From Martinezella rhizogenes (GTDB taxonomy: Bacteria > Pseudomonadota > Alphaproteobacteria > Rhizobiales > Rhizobiaceae): a stretch of 64,000 nucleotides of DNA. A program made the translations under genes and the position numbers. The notes under the pieces are model-generated. The model worked only from the letters and a program-made list of their open reading frames with translations. It was not told the DNA's origin and searched no databases. Position 1 is the stretch's first letter. Every line of letters begins with the position of its first letter. Location of the stretch: the NCBI GenBank assembly GCA_013322215.1, contig JAAMEZ010000022.1, positions 238,246 to 302,245 of the forward strand, in the 5' to 3' direction. This document shows, one piece after another, positions 24,991-32,425 of this stretch.

Positions 24991-25584
24991 TCAGCTCGCC
25001 AGGGCAAAATGGAAGACGGCATAGAGGGCAATCAGAATGCCGGCGGCGACCATGGTGATCTGGCCGAGGCGCTTTTCGATGAAATGGCGGATCGATTCGC
25101 CATAGCGGCGCAAAAGGAAGGCCAGGAAGAAGAAGCGCGCGCCGCGCGCGACGATGGCCGAGATGATGAACAGGCCGAGATCGATATGGGCGACGCCGGA
25201 GAGGATCGTCACCACCTTGATCGGCGGCAGATGCGCCAGACCCGATGTGACCAGCAGCAGGAGCACCCATTCATAGGTGATGCCGGCGCTCATCTGATTG
25301 AAGGCGTCGAGCTTGCCGTAGAATTCGAGGATCGGCTTGGCAATGGTTTCGAAGGCGTAGTAGCCGAGCGCCCAGCCGGCGATGCCGCCGAGCACGGCGG
25401 CAACCGTCGCCGTCAGCGCATAGCGCCAGGCGCGCTCGGGTTTCGCCAGCGACATCGGCAGGAAAAGCACGTCGGCCGGAACGAGAAAGATCGAGCTTTC
25501 GACGAAGGCGATAACGGCCAACCAGATTTCCGCCGATTTGCGGCCGGCGAGCGACATGGTCCAGTCGTAAAGTCTACGAAGCAT
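24991..25584 (-). CDS. YqaA/DedA-related membrane protein
   Basis: 197 residues, with an N-terminal amphipathic stretch and four to five hydrophobic segments. FVESSIFLVPADVLFLPM and a GGIAGWALGYYAFE block are typical of the YqaA branch of the DedA/SNARE-associated (VTT) family, which includes lipid scramblase-like transporters. Substrate is unknown. It is upstream of dsbB and probably co-transcribed. Its upstream side (25585-25810) opens into the AT-richer orphan block and shows no clear promoter. Confidence 0.87.
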   Translation of the reverse strand: MLRRLYDWTMSLAGRKSAEIWLAVIAFVESSIFLVPADVLFLPMSLAKPERAWRYALTATVAAVLGGIAGWALGYYAFETIAKPILEFYGKLDAFNQMSAGITYEWVLLLLVTSGLAHLPPIKVVTILSGVAHIDLGLFIISAIVARGARFFFLAFLLRRYGESIRHFIEKRLGQITMVAAGILIALYAVFHFALAS

Positions 25585-25810
25585 GAGGGCCCCTTTTTGC
25601 TGCGTTGCAAACCTTTAGGGGGCAGGAATATGGCTGTAAATGGTCGGGGGCTGACGGAAATGGCGGAAAGGCAAAATTTTTCGTGATGATGTGGGGCTGG
25701 CAATACGGCTTATGACGATGACATGTCCTATTGAGTGGCCTATGTCGAAGGTGCAGTTCAGCAGCTCAATCACACGACCGGAAGCGTCCGGACGGCACAA
25801 TGTTCGGCAG

Positions 25811-26530
25811 TTATAAGGACGGCCAAACTGCAGCGATCATGCGGCAAACGTTTTCGATATCATTCGTGCGCCTCGTATTGGCGTTAGGAGCAGCAAATAT
25901 CTCCCCATGTTGTACATCGATCGAGAGGCATAGCCGATTTGATGATACTCGATTGCTGGCTATATTTTGGTCGACATGCAACCTCGCCAGAGTAGCCACG
26001 TAAAGGCCCATATTCCTCCTGCGCTCCCGAGCGGCTTCAGTATCTGCATCATCCATCGTCATGCGGAGTACTGCAGCACCTATCTGTTCTTCGGTCCGAA
26101 CTGATCCAAAAACGAGGAGATCTGCGCGGACAGACACCTCGACACCAGCAATTATTAGCTTTTCTTGATCGCGAGGCGCCGGGTGGAAATCGAGTGTTCC
26201 CAACTGATTGTGCATTTGCTGTATAGAATGGAGAACTTCAATCGAATGAGACGCGTCGTCGCGCAAAAGAGGGGAGGTCGCGCTGTCATCCATTCTCTGG
26301 CGCAACATCTCTTCCGCTGTAACGAGTGGCCTCCTGTTTCGCGCAGGGTCTATGAGGTATGTACAAATGGGAGCACGAGCATCTTTATAACGAATGATAG
26401 GCGGCTTTTGAGGTGTCTTGGCACGACGAAGAATCCCCATCCGGGCGGTGTCAGACGAAACCATATAAAGGGCAAGATCATTTGCTGAAATGCGAGGCTG
26501 CGTTCGATTAGACACGGGTATAGGGGCCAT
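25811..26530 (-). CDS. Hypothetical protein, possible PD-(D/E)XK-like fold
   Basis: 239 residues, not recognised with confidence. RISANDLALYMV (13-24) resembles the N-terminus of proteins that act on nucleic acid. GVEVSVRADLLVFG (129-142) with Asp 137, then QIGAAVLRMT (149-158), is laid out like the core of a restriction-like nuclease, but the expected lysine of the E-x-K element is Arg 156. The C-terminus has IDVQHGEIFAAP and a final IAAVWPSL. The ATG at 26530 has AAGGAT upstream. Codon use is less GC-biased than in neighbours. It heads an orphan block beside tRNA-Leu and overlaps the divergent gene's start by two bases. Confidence 0.6.
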   Translation of the reverse strand: MAPIPVSNRTQPRISANDLALYMVSSDTARMGILRRAKTPQKPPIIRYKDARAPICTYLIDPARNRRPLVTAEEMLRQRMDDSATSPLLRDDASHSIEVLHSIQQMHNQLGTLDFHPAPRDQEKLIIAGVEVSVRADLLVFGSVRTEEQIGAAVLRMTMDDADTEAARERRRNMGLYVATLARLHVDQNIASNRVSSNRLCLSIDVQHGEIFAAPNANTRRTNDIENVCRMIAAVWPSL

Positions 26531-26768
26531 GGAAGATATCCTTGCGACTCTCGATCTAGGCCAAGGAAGAAGCCTGCACATAGCGCAACTTTCGCGTCAA
26601 ACGATAGTTGAAGCTGGTGCTTCGCATCTCGGCTACAACGGCTATTTTCTTTTTGAGACTGTAGAAAATTGTCTATCAAGCGGCATCAATGTACTCTGTA
26701 AAGTTGTATCTTTAGATGCGGCGTTTCGGATGGCGGATATTATGGCTTCTCAGATTGCCGCCACATGA
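26529..26768 (+). CDS. Small hypothetical protein
   Basis: 79 residues, not recognised. It has no membrane segment and a mixed alpha/beta character (LDLGQGRSLHIAQL, then GYNGYFLFETV and ISGINVL-type strands). The sequence looks like real protein rather than random translation. Its ATG shares CCATGG with the start of the divergent gene, leaving no room for a promoter between them. AGGGG a few bases upstream is a possible ribosome binding site. Codon use is AT-leaning, as in the rest of the block. Confidence 0.5.
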   Translation: MEDILATLDLGQGRSLHIAQLSRQTIVEAGASHLGYNGYFLFETVENCLSSGINVLCKVVSLDAAFRMADIMASQIAAT

Positions 26769-26832
26769 GAATGCCTTTTAAGGTGGGCAATCCCTCATCG
26801 TGGAAGCCTCCAAAGGCAGGGAGACTGCGTTT

Positions 26833-27042
26833 TTACTCAATCTCTTTTAGAGAGGTGAGCGGAAAATATGCCTCCTCTTTTTTCCAGGGTGCCTTGTCTT
26901 GAATAAACCAATGGCACTTGGCACTTTGGTAGCCGTCGTAGCCATATTCACCAGTTTCCGCCACGGTCATCTTCGGGCCACCGGATTTTAACTGGACGAC
27001 ACTACCTGCTTTGATCTCGTTGTTCACTTCGCGCCCTTTCAA
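26833..27042 (-). CDS. DUF2158 / YodC family small protein
   Basis: 69 residues. The N-terminal half, AGSVVQLKSGGPKMTVAE (12-29), is the conserved core of DUF2158 (YodC) proteins, small beta-barrel-like proteins of unknown function that are frequent on mobile and accessory DNA. WFIQDKAPWKKEEAYFP completes the domain. It is a complete, independent gene within the AT-richer block. The exact start is uncertain because MKGREVNNE could begin one residue group later. Confidence 0.75.
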   Translation of the reverse strand: MKGREVNNEIKAGSVVQLKSGGPKMTVAETGEYGYDGYQSAKCHWFIQDKAPWKKEEAYFPLTSLKEIE

Positions 27043-27290
27043 GGTTGTGTATTGATGAAATCAAACAAAACTTTGAGTCGCAAGTCTCTTCTTGCTTATT
27101 TCGCAACAAAACCAGAAGTGTACGATACAAAACTACTTTCAGATGGCCGATCTATTTAAAAAGCAGGCTAGAAATGCGAGTCGTTGGCGTTGTTGAAGCT
27201 TGTCCTTATTTGCAAGGCTTCTTCAAGCACCCAACCATATCATTCAATTTGAGTGTGTCGCCACCGTTGATTGCAGATCTCCGTCGATGA

Positions 27291-27392
27291 TTATTTCTTG
27301 ATCAGCCGTTTGGGCCGCAGGGGCTGGTCGAGGGGTGGTTTTCCGCCTCGCTGGAAGAGCTTCTGACTAGGAATGGCAAAAGCACGCTCCAT
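27291..27392 (-). CDS. Possible 33-residue basic peptide
   Basis: A short ORF (ATG at 27392, TAA at 27291-27293) encoding MERAFAIPSQKLFQRG and a basic, proline-rich end. Third codon positions are mostly G or C, which favours coding. It is in the same frame as, and 42 bases after, the stop of the 73-residue gene upstream, so it might also be the tail of a formerly longer protein. No convincing ribosome binding site. The rest of the stretch 27043-27434 shows nothing reliable. Confidence 0.25.
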   Translation of the reverse strand: MERAFAIPSQKLFQRGGKPPLDQPLRPKRLIKK

Positions 27393-27434
27393 CCCACCAG
27401 AAAAACTGAGAAACTTCGTATTTCGATGACTTGG

Positions 27435-27656
27435 TTAGTCAAATTCTTCCTCGTCGTCATCAAAATCGAAGCTTATTCCTTTTAATTCACATAGCCGACG
27501 CTGAATGCTTTCCATATCTTCAAACGAGATCTGACCCGATTTAAGTTTCGTTTCCAGATCGTTGATCTCCCGGACGCGATTTACGAACTCTTGCTGGCCT
27601 TCGCCAATACGATAGCCGCCTGTACGATTGATGAACTCCTGCTTGGATCGGCTCAC
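27435..27656 (-). CDS. Small hypothetical protein with acidic C-terminus
   Basis: 73 residues, not recognised. It is predicted to be alpha-helical: a coiled-coil-like segment around residues 25-55 (VREINDLETKL, then EDMESIQRRLCELKG) ends in an acidic DFDDDEEEFD tail. There is no signal peptide or membrane segment. The start is GTG at 27656, decided by AAGGAG 7-8 bases upstream. It could be an antitoxin-like or regulatory small protein, but no toxin partner is visible. It lies between the tRNA-Leu gene and the YodC-type gene. Confidence 0.65.
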   Translation of the reverse strand: MSRSKQEFINRTGGYRIGEGQQEFVNRVREINDLETKLKSGQISFEDMESIQRRLCELKGISFDFDDDEEEFD

Positions 27657-27856
27657 GATTCGCTCCTTCTGCTAGGAGATGCATCATCGGAGCGACGGCG
27701 GTAGCAGTCAACATTATGCTGAGTAGATCCCGAGTACTTCAGAAAATATGGAAATAATTATGTGGCCCAGCATAAAGCAAAAAGGTGGGCTATAAGAGGA
27801 GCCAAATAGTTACACGAAACTAGGTTATTTAATTGTCAGGCAATCAGTTAAATTTT

Positions 27857-27941
27857 TGGTGCCCCATGCCGGAGTCGAACCAGCACTTCTTTCGAAACTC
27901 GATTTTGAGTCGAGCGCGTCTACCAATTCCGCCAATGGGGC
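27857..27941 (-). tRNA. tRNA-Leu (anticodon CAA)
   Basis: 85 nt including an encoded CCA. The acceptor stem pairs GCCCCAT with ATGGGGC, the anticodon arm is CTCGA-CTCAAAA-TCGAG with anticodon CAA, a long variable arm of the class II type is present, and the T arm has GGTTCGACTCC. All features agree with a functional tRNA-Leu reading UUG. It marks one end of the AT-richer orphan block; no second copy of the 3' end was seen at the other side. Confidence 0.97.
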
Positions 27942-28083
27942 AACGGGGTACTGACGAGGCGGCTGTCTAGCATGTGATCGGCTCGGCGCGCAAGCCGGGT
28001 TGGCAGATATTGCGAGTGTTTCCGCAGGGTTGCGGTTTGGCCCATGGCGTGGGTGCGCGCCATGGGCTCTTGTCGCTTGAGGC

Positions 28084-29382
28084 TCAGTGAGCCATGGCTG
28101 GGCCTTTGGTGGTGGAGCCGGACTTTTGCAGCGTGATCGCCAGGATGGCGGCGAGCAGGCAGAAGGCGCCGGCAACGAAGAAGGCGGGGAGGTAGGTGTT
28201 GAGTTCGGTGCGCGTCAGGCCGGCGCCATAGGCGGCGGTGGCGGCGCCCAGCTGGTGGCCGGCGAAGACCCAGCCGAAGACCAGGCCGGCCTTTTCGCGG
28301 CCAAAGCGGTCGGCGGCGATCTTGACGGTCGGCGGCACGGTGGCGATCCAGTCGAGGCCGTAGAAGACGGCGAAGATCGACAGGCCATAGAAGGTGAAGT
28401 CGCTGAAGGGCAGGTAGACCAGCGACAGGCCGCGCAGGCCGTAATACCAGAAGAGCAGCCAGCGATTGTCGAAGCGGTCGGAGAGCCAGCCGGAGCCGAT
28501 CGTGCCGAAGAAGTCGAAGATGCCCATGACGGCAAGGACGCTGGCGGCCGCGACAGGCACGATGCCGAAATCGCCGCAAAGCGTGACGAAATGCGTCTGG
28601 ATCAGGCCGTTGGTCGACAGGCCGCAGATGAAGAAGGTGGCAAACAGGATCCAGAAGGTCGAGGTGGTGGAGACCTCCCGCAGGATCGCGATCGGCGAGG
28701 CAAGCGCTGCCTTCAGGTTCCTGGTGGCGGCCGGCGGCGGGGTGATGTGGATCTCGCCGACGAGCGGCAGGTTGACGTCCGAGGGGCGGTCGCGCATCAG
28801 GAGCAGCACGACGAGGGCCGCAACGACGATCATGCCGCAGACGAAAAGCACCGTGGTGCGCCAGCCGTAGCGCGTCGTCAGCTCCGCCATCAGCGGCAGG
28901 AAGACGAGCTGTCCGGTCGCGGAACTTGCCGAGAGCATGCCGATGACGAGGCCGCGATGCTTGGTGAACCAGCGCGTCGAGACGGTCGCCGCCAGCACCA
29001 TGGCGGTGAGGCCGGTGCCGAAGCCGATGATGATGCCCCAGCACAAAAGCAGCTGCCAGACTTGCGTCATATAAAGCGAGCCGATGAAGCCGATGCTGAT
29101 GGTCGCCAGCGCGAAGACGATGACCTTGCGCACGCCGAAATGGTTCATGAAGGCGGCGGCAAAGGGACCCATCAGGCCGAACAGCAGCAGGCGCACGGCA
29201 AGTGCTGACGAGATGGAGGAGGTGCTCCAGCCGAACTCGTCCTCCAGCGGCTTGATGAGCACGCCGGGCGCACCCATGGCGCCGGCCGTGACCAGCATGG
29301 TGAGGAAGGTGGCGGCGACGACGACCCATCCGTAATGGATGTTGCGCCGGGCGAGCGTCGAAGCAAGAGCAGTGGAAACCAT
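28084..29382 (-). CDS. Major facilitator superfamily transporter
   Basis: 432 residues with about twelve hydrophobic helices. The loop after helix 2 carries the MFS motif A-like GPFAAAFMNHFGVRKV, and helices 5-6 are followed by a central cytoplasmic loop near residue 200. The N-terminus HYGWVVVAATFLTMLVTAGAM fits the oxalate/formate antiporter-like (monocarboxylate) branch. It is divergent from a TetR regulator with 232 bases between, an arrangement typical of a drug or metabolite efflux pump under local repression. The ATG at 29382 is preferred to the TTG at 29400. Confidence 0.9.
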   Translation of the reverse strand: MVSTALASTLARRNIHYGWVVVAATFLTMLVTAGAMGAPGVLIKPLEDEFGWSTSSISSALAVRLLLFGLMGPFAAAFMNHFGVRKVIVFALATISIGFIGSLYMTQVWQLLLCWGIIIGFGTGLTAMVLAATVSTRWFTKHRGLVIGMLSASSATGQLVFLPLMAELTTRYGWRTTVLFVCGMIVVAALVVLLLMRDRPSDVNLPLVGEIHITPPPAATRNLKAALASPIAILREVSTTSTFWILFATFFICGLSTNGLIQTHFVTLCGDFGIVPVAAASVLAVMGIFDFFGTIGSGWLSDRFDNRWLLFWYYGLRGLSLVYLPFSDFTFYGLSIFAVFYGLDWIATVPPTVKIAADRFGREKAGLVFGWVFAGHQLGAATAAYGAGLTRTELNTYLPAFFVAGAFCLLAAILAITLQKSGSTTKGPAMAH

Positions 29383-29525
29383 GAGCTGCGTTCCAATCAA
29401 GGTGGGTATCTTGGCGTCAGGATCGGGGCTTGCGAAAGCGTGCGATCGCGGACGATGGGGGTATCGTATCCGCTTCTAGCGCTCTGCCGTTCTCCTGGCT
29501 TGAACGTTTGTGTAAAGGCATTTAC

Positions 29526-29568
29526 ATGATTGTTATCATATTTGTTGCGTATTGATGATGGTCATCAT
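29526..29568. promoter_or_regulatory. Two inverted repeats, probable TetR operator
   Basis: ATGAT-tgtt-ATCAT (29526-29539) and ATGATG-gt-CATCAT (29555-29568) lie between the MFS and TetR genes. The second is a perfect 6-bp dyad. Placement between the divergent starts fits autorepression by the neighbouring TetR protein. Confidence 0.5.
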
Positions 29569-29614
29569 ATAAATTGTCAATACAGATTTATTGATGCTCT
29601 GATGGAGTTTATTG

Positions 29615-30202
29615 ATGAGAGTGAGCCGGGAAAAATTCGCCGAGAATCGCGAGAAGATCCTTGCCGTGGCAGGGGAGCTCTTTCGCGAGAAGGGTTTTGA
29701 CGGCATCGGCGTCGCCGACATCATGAAGGCGGCCGGGCTGACGCATGGCGGCTTCTACGGCCATTTCGATTCGAAGGACGAGCTTGCCTGCGAGGCGAGC
29801 AAGGCTTTGGTGGCCCGCTCGCTGGAGCGCTGGAAGCAGGTGGCGTCAAGCTCGCCCGATCAGCCGCTGGAAGCGCTGCTTGCCCATTATCTCTCGCACC
29901 GCAATGTGGTGGAACATGCGACCGGCTGCGTCTTTGCGGCGCTGACGCAGGAGGTCAGCCGCCATGGTCCGGAGATGCAGTCCACCTTCACCGGCGGGCT
30001 GCTGGGGCTGGTCGAAGTGCTTGAGGAGATCGTGCCCGGCGAAACGCCGGAGGATCGCCGGCGCAAGGCTTTTGCGAGCCTTTCCGCCATGGTCGGCGCC
30101 GTTATCCTGGCACGGGCAATGGACAGTTCCGAACTGTCGCAGGAATTCCTGTCGGCGACCCGGCAGGAGCTGTCGCCCCAGCCGGATCAAAGCAACGGCT
30201 AA
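29615..30202 (+). CDS. TetR/AcrR family transcriptional regulator
   Basis: 195 residues. The N-terminal helix-turn-helix (about 30-51) contains IGVADIMKAAGLTHGGFYGHF, with the F-Y-x-H-F end of the recognition helix typical of the family. The C-terminal ligand domain is not assignable. GGAG lies 7 bases before the ATG at 29615. It is divergent from the MFS gene and probably represses both. Its 3' end meets the convergent methyltransferase gene with 7 bases between. Confidence 0.93.
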   Translation: MRVSREKFAENREKILAVAGELFREKGFDGIGVADIMKAAGLTHGGFYGHFDSKDELACEASKALVARSLERWKQVASSSPDQPLEALLAHYLSHRNVVEHATGCVFAALTQEVSRHGPEMQSTFTGGLLGLVEVLEEIVPGETPEDRRRKAFASLSAMVGAVILARAMDSSELSQEFLSATRQELSPQPDQSNG

Positions 30203-30209
30203 TCCCGAT

Positions 30210-31004
30210 CTAGTCGCGAAAGGCGAGTAGCCCGTTCGCCTCGACGATTTCCTTGAACTTGCCGTCAGGCGCGACCGCCAGCAGCTCGGCGCGCAGCGCC
30301 GCCTCGAAATCGGCCGCCTTGTCGCCGAGTGCCTGCGGCGAGGTCGACGACATCGAGAAGATGCGGCCGACGATCTCTTCGATATCCCGTTCATATTCCG
30401 AGACGATGCCGATCCGTTCCAGATTGCGGAAAGGGGAAGCGAGCAGCATGGCTTCATGCGGCGCCCATTCCTTGCTCCTGCGCATCTGCCGCTCCGCGCT
30501 GCGCTCGGGCGAATAGGTTTCCATCAGCGGCTCGAGAATGCCGCGCCAATTCGGCTCCGCCAGAACGCCTTTGTCGTGGAAGAGGACGACGGCACCGCCG
30601 GGCTCGATCAGTCTATCAAGCGCTTGAAGCGTGGCCGGCCTGTCCATCCAGTGGAAGGAGCGGCCCATGACGCAGAGGTGCAGGCGGCCGATATCGGGGC
30701 CGAGATCATAGGAAGAGCCCTGACGGACATTGATATCGACGCCGGCCATCTTCGCACCGGCCTCGACTTCGGCGAGCATTTCCGGCTCCGGGTCCATGGC
30801 GGTGACCGCGGCACCCCGCAGCCGCGCGAAGGCGATGCCGAGCTGACCGGGGCCGCAGCCGAGATCGAGCACATGGTCGCCGGGCTTCAGGCCGCTGCGC
30901 TCGGCAACGCGTGTAATCAGCCTGTCCGGGTAGGGGATGCGATAGCGCAGGTAATAGGCCGCGGTCGATTGAAAGCGCCGCGCTTCGAAGGGGACTGTGA
31001 TCAT
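30210..31004 (-). CDS. Class I SAM-dependent methyltransferase
   Basis: 264 residues. SAM motif I is VLDLGCGPGQLG (about 45-56), with the acidic end of strand 2 at MDPEPEM. The family resembles the UbiE/trans-aconitate type, but no substrate can be named. It stands alone: convergent with tetR and separated by 186 bases from the aldo-keto reductase gene. It has a full-length fold with a C-terminal alpha-helical cap region. The upstream gap (31005-31189) shows no clear signal. Confidence 0.85.
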   Translation of the reverse strand: MITVPFEARRFQSTAAYYLRYRIPYPDRLITRVAERSGLKPGDHVLDLGCGPGQLGIAFARLRGAAVTAMDPEPEMLAEVEAGAKMAGVDINVRQGSSYDLGPDIGRLHLCVMGRSFHWMDRPATLQALDRLIEPGGAVVLFHDKGVLAEPNWRGILEPLMETYSPERSAERQMRRSKEWAPHEAMLLASPFRNLERIGIVSEYERDIEEIVGRIFSMSSTSPQALGDKAADFEAALRAELLAVAPDGKFKEIVEANGLLAFRD

Positions 31005-31189
31005 TGGATATCATCCTCGGGTAGGCAATCATGACCTGTTAAGCCTCAACTGTGACCCGTTCGTGAAGTCACTTTTGCGCGATTTGCCGCGGCCTGCATG
31101 GCAAGCCCCATTGGGCTCTGGAGCGTAGAACTGCCCCTCAGGGCAAGCGCAGCTTCATCAGCCTTGCCCGACGCCCCCCAAATCCTCGA

Positions 31190-32170
31190 TCACTTGAACC
31201 CGGCCACCCCATGCGGGACATAAGGGCTCTCCAGCGCCTCGATTTCCTCCGGCGTCAACTTGACTTCCAAGGAGGCGACGGCATCGGCAATGTGTCCGGG
31301 CTTGGAGGCGCCGACGATCGGGGCGGTGACGGCGCTCTTCTGCAGGATCCAGGCGGTCGCCACCTGCGCGCGCGGGATGCCGCGGGCCTTGGCGATCGCG
31401 CCGACGGCATCGACGATCTTGCGGTCGGCTTCGAGTGCCTGCGTGTAGAGCGTCTTGCCGAATTCATCCGACTGCGTGCGGGCCGTCGCCTCATCCCAAT
31501 CGCGCGTCAGGCGGCCGCGGGCAAGCGGGCTCCAGGGGATGACGGCGATCTTCTGGTCCTCGCAGAAGGGCAGCATTTCGCGCTCTTCTTCGCGGTAGAG
31601 CAGGTTCAGATGGTCCTGCATGCTGACGAACTCGGTCCAGCCGTTTAGGCGCGAGGTATAGATCGCCTTGGCGAATTGCCAGGCATACATGGAGGAGGCG
31701 CCGATATAGCGCGCCTTGCCGGCCTTGACGACATCATGCAGCGCTTCCAGCGTTTCCTCGATCGGGGTCGTGTAGTCCCAGCGATGGATCTGGTAGAGGT
31801 CGACATAGTCGGTGCCGAGGCGGCGCAGGCTGTTGTCGATCTCGTCGAAGATCGCCTTGCGCGAAAGTCCCGCGCCATTCGGGCCGGGGCGCATGCGGTT
31901 GAAGACCTTGGTGGCCAGCACGATGTCGTCGCGCTTGGCGAAATCCTTGATGGCGCGGCCGACGATCTCCTCCGAGGAGCCGTTGGAATAGGTGTTGGCC
32001 GTGTCGAGGAAGTTGATGCCGGCCTCGATCGCCTGGCGCAGCAGCGGCCGGCTGTCCTCCTCCTTCAGCGACCAGGCATGCGTGCCCTTGTTGGGATCGC
32101 CATAGGTCATGCAACCCAGGCAGATGCGTGAGACTTCAAGACCGGTCCTGCCGAGCTTTACGTATTCCAT
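31190..32170 (-). CDS. Aldo/keto reductase
   Basis: 326 residues, a TIM-barrel NADPH oxidoreductase. The catalytic tetrad is readable as Asp and Tyr in DTANTYSNGSSE, Lys in VLATKVF, and His in YQIHRWD. The family reduces aldehydes and ketones; the substrate is unknown. MEYVKLGRTGLEVSRICLGCM is the common start of this group. A ribosome binding site (GGAG) precedes the ATG at 32170. It diverges from the acyl-CoA synthetase gene with about 250 bases between, where no signal is obvious. Confidence 0.92.
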   Translation of the reverse strand: MEYVKLGRTGLEVSRICLGCMTYGDPNKGTHAWSLKEEDSRPLLRQAIEAGINFLDTANTYSNGSSEEIVGRAIKDFAKRDDIVLATKVFNRMRPGPNGAGLSRKAIFDEIDNSLRRLGTDYVDLYQIHRWDYTTPIEETLEALHDVVKAGKARYIGASSMYAWQFAKAIYTSRLNGWTEFVSMQDHLNLLYREEEREMLPFCEDQKIAVIPWSPLARGRLTRDWDEATARTQSDEFGKTLYTQALEADRKIVDAVGAIAKARGIPRAQVATAWILQKSAVTAPIVGASKPGHIADAVASLEVKLTPEEIEALESPYVPHGVAGFK

Positions 32171-32425
32171 CGCTATTCTCCGTCCATTTGATTATCCGGT
32201 GCAAGGAAATCCGCCGTCGGGAGGGCGGCGGAATGCGTGCGTCACCAAAGAAAATCGGCGGGTCAAGCTTGCCGCCGGTCGGTGCGTCAGTTCGTGAAGA
32301 GCTTCGAAGTATTCTTCAATAAATAAGGCAATTCGCCCGGCAGAGAAGATGGCAATCTCAAATGTTTCCTTGAACCCCAGGGGCGACAGGTGTTAGCTGC
32401 ACCGCACAATTTTCTGGAACTGCGC

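Noticed and set aside
27045..27290. 81-residue plus-strand frame
   Set aside because: Low-quality translation, no ribosome binding site and overlap with the 5' region of the YodC-type gene; not supported.
25690..27860. Integrated mobile element with attachment repeats
   Set aside because: No integrase, transposase or repeat of the tRNA-Leu 3' end was found on the other side, so the block is reported only as a possible remnant.
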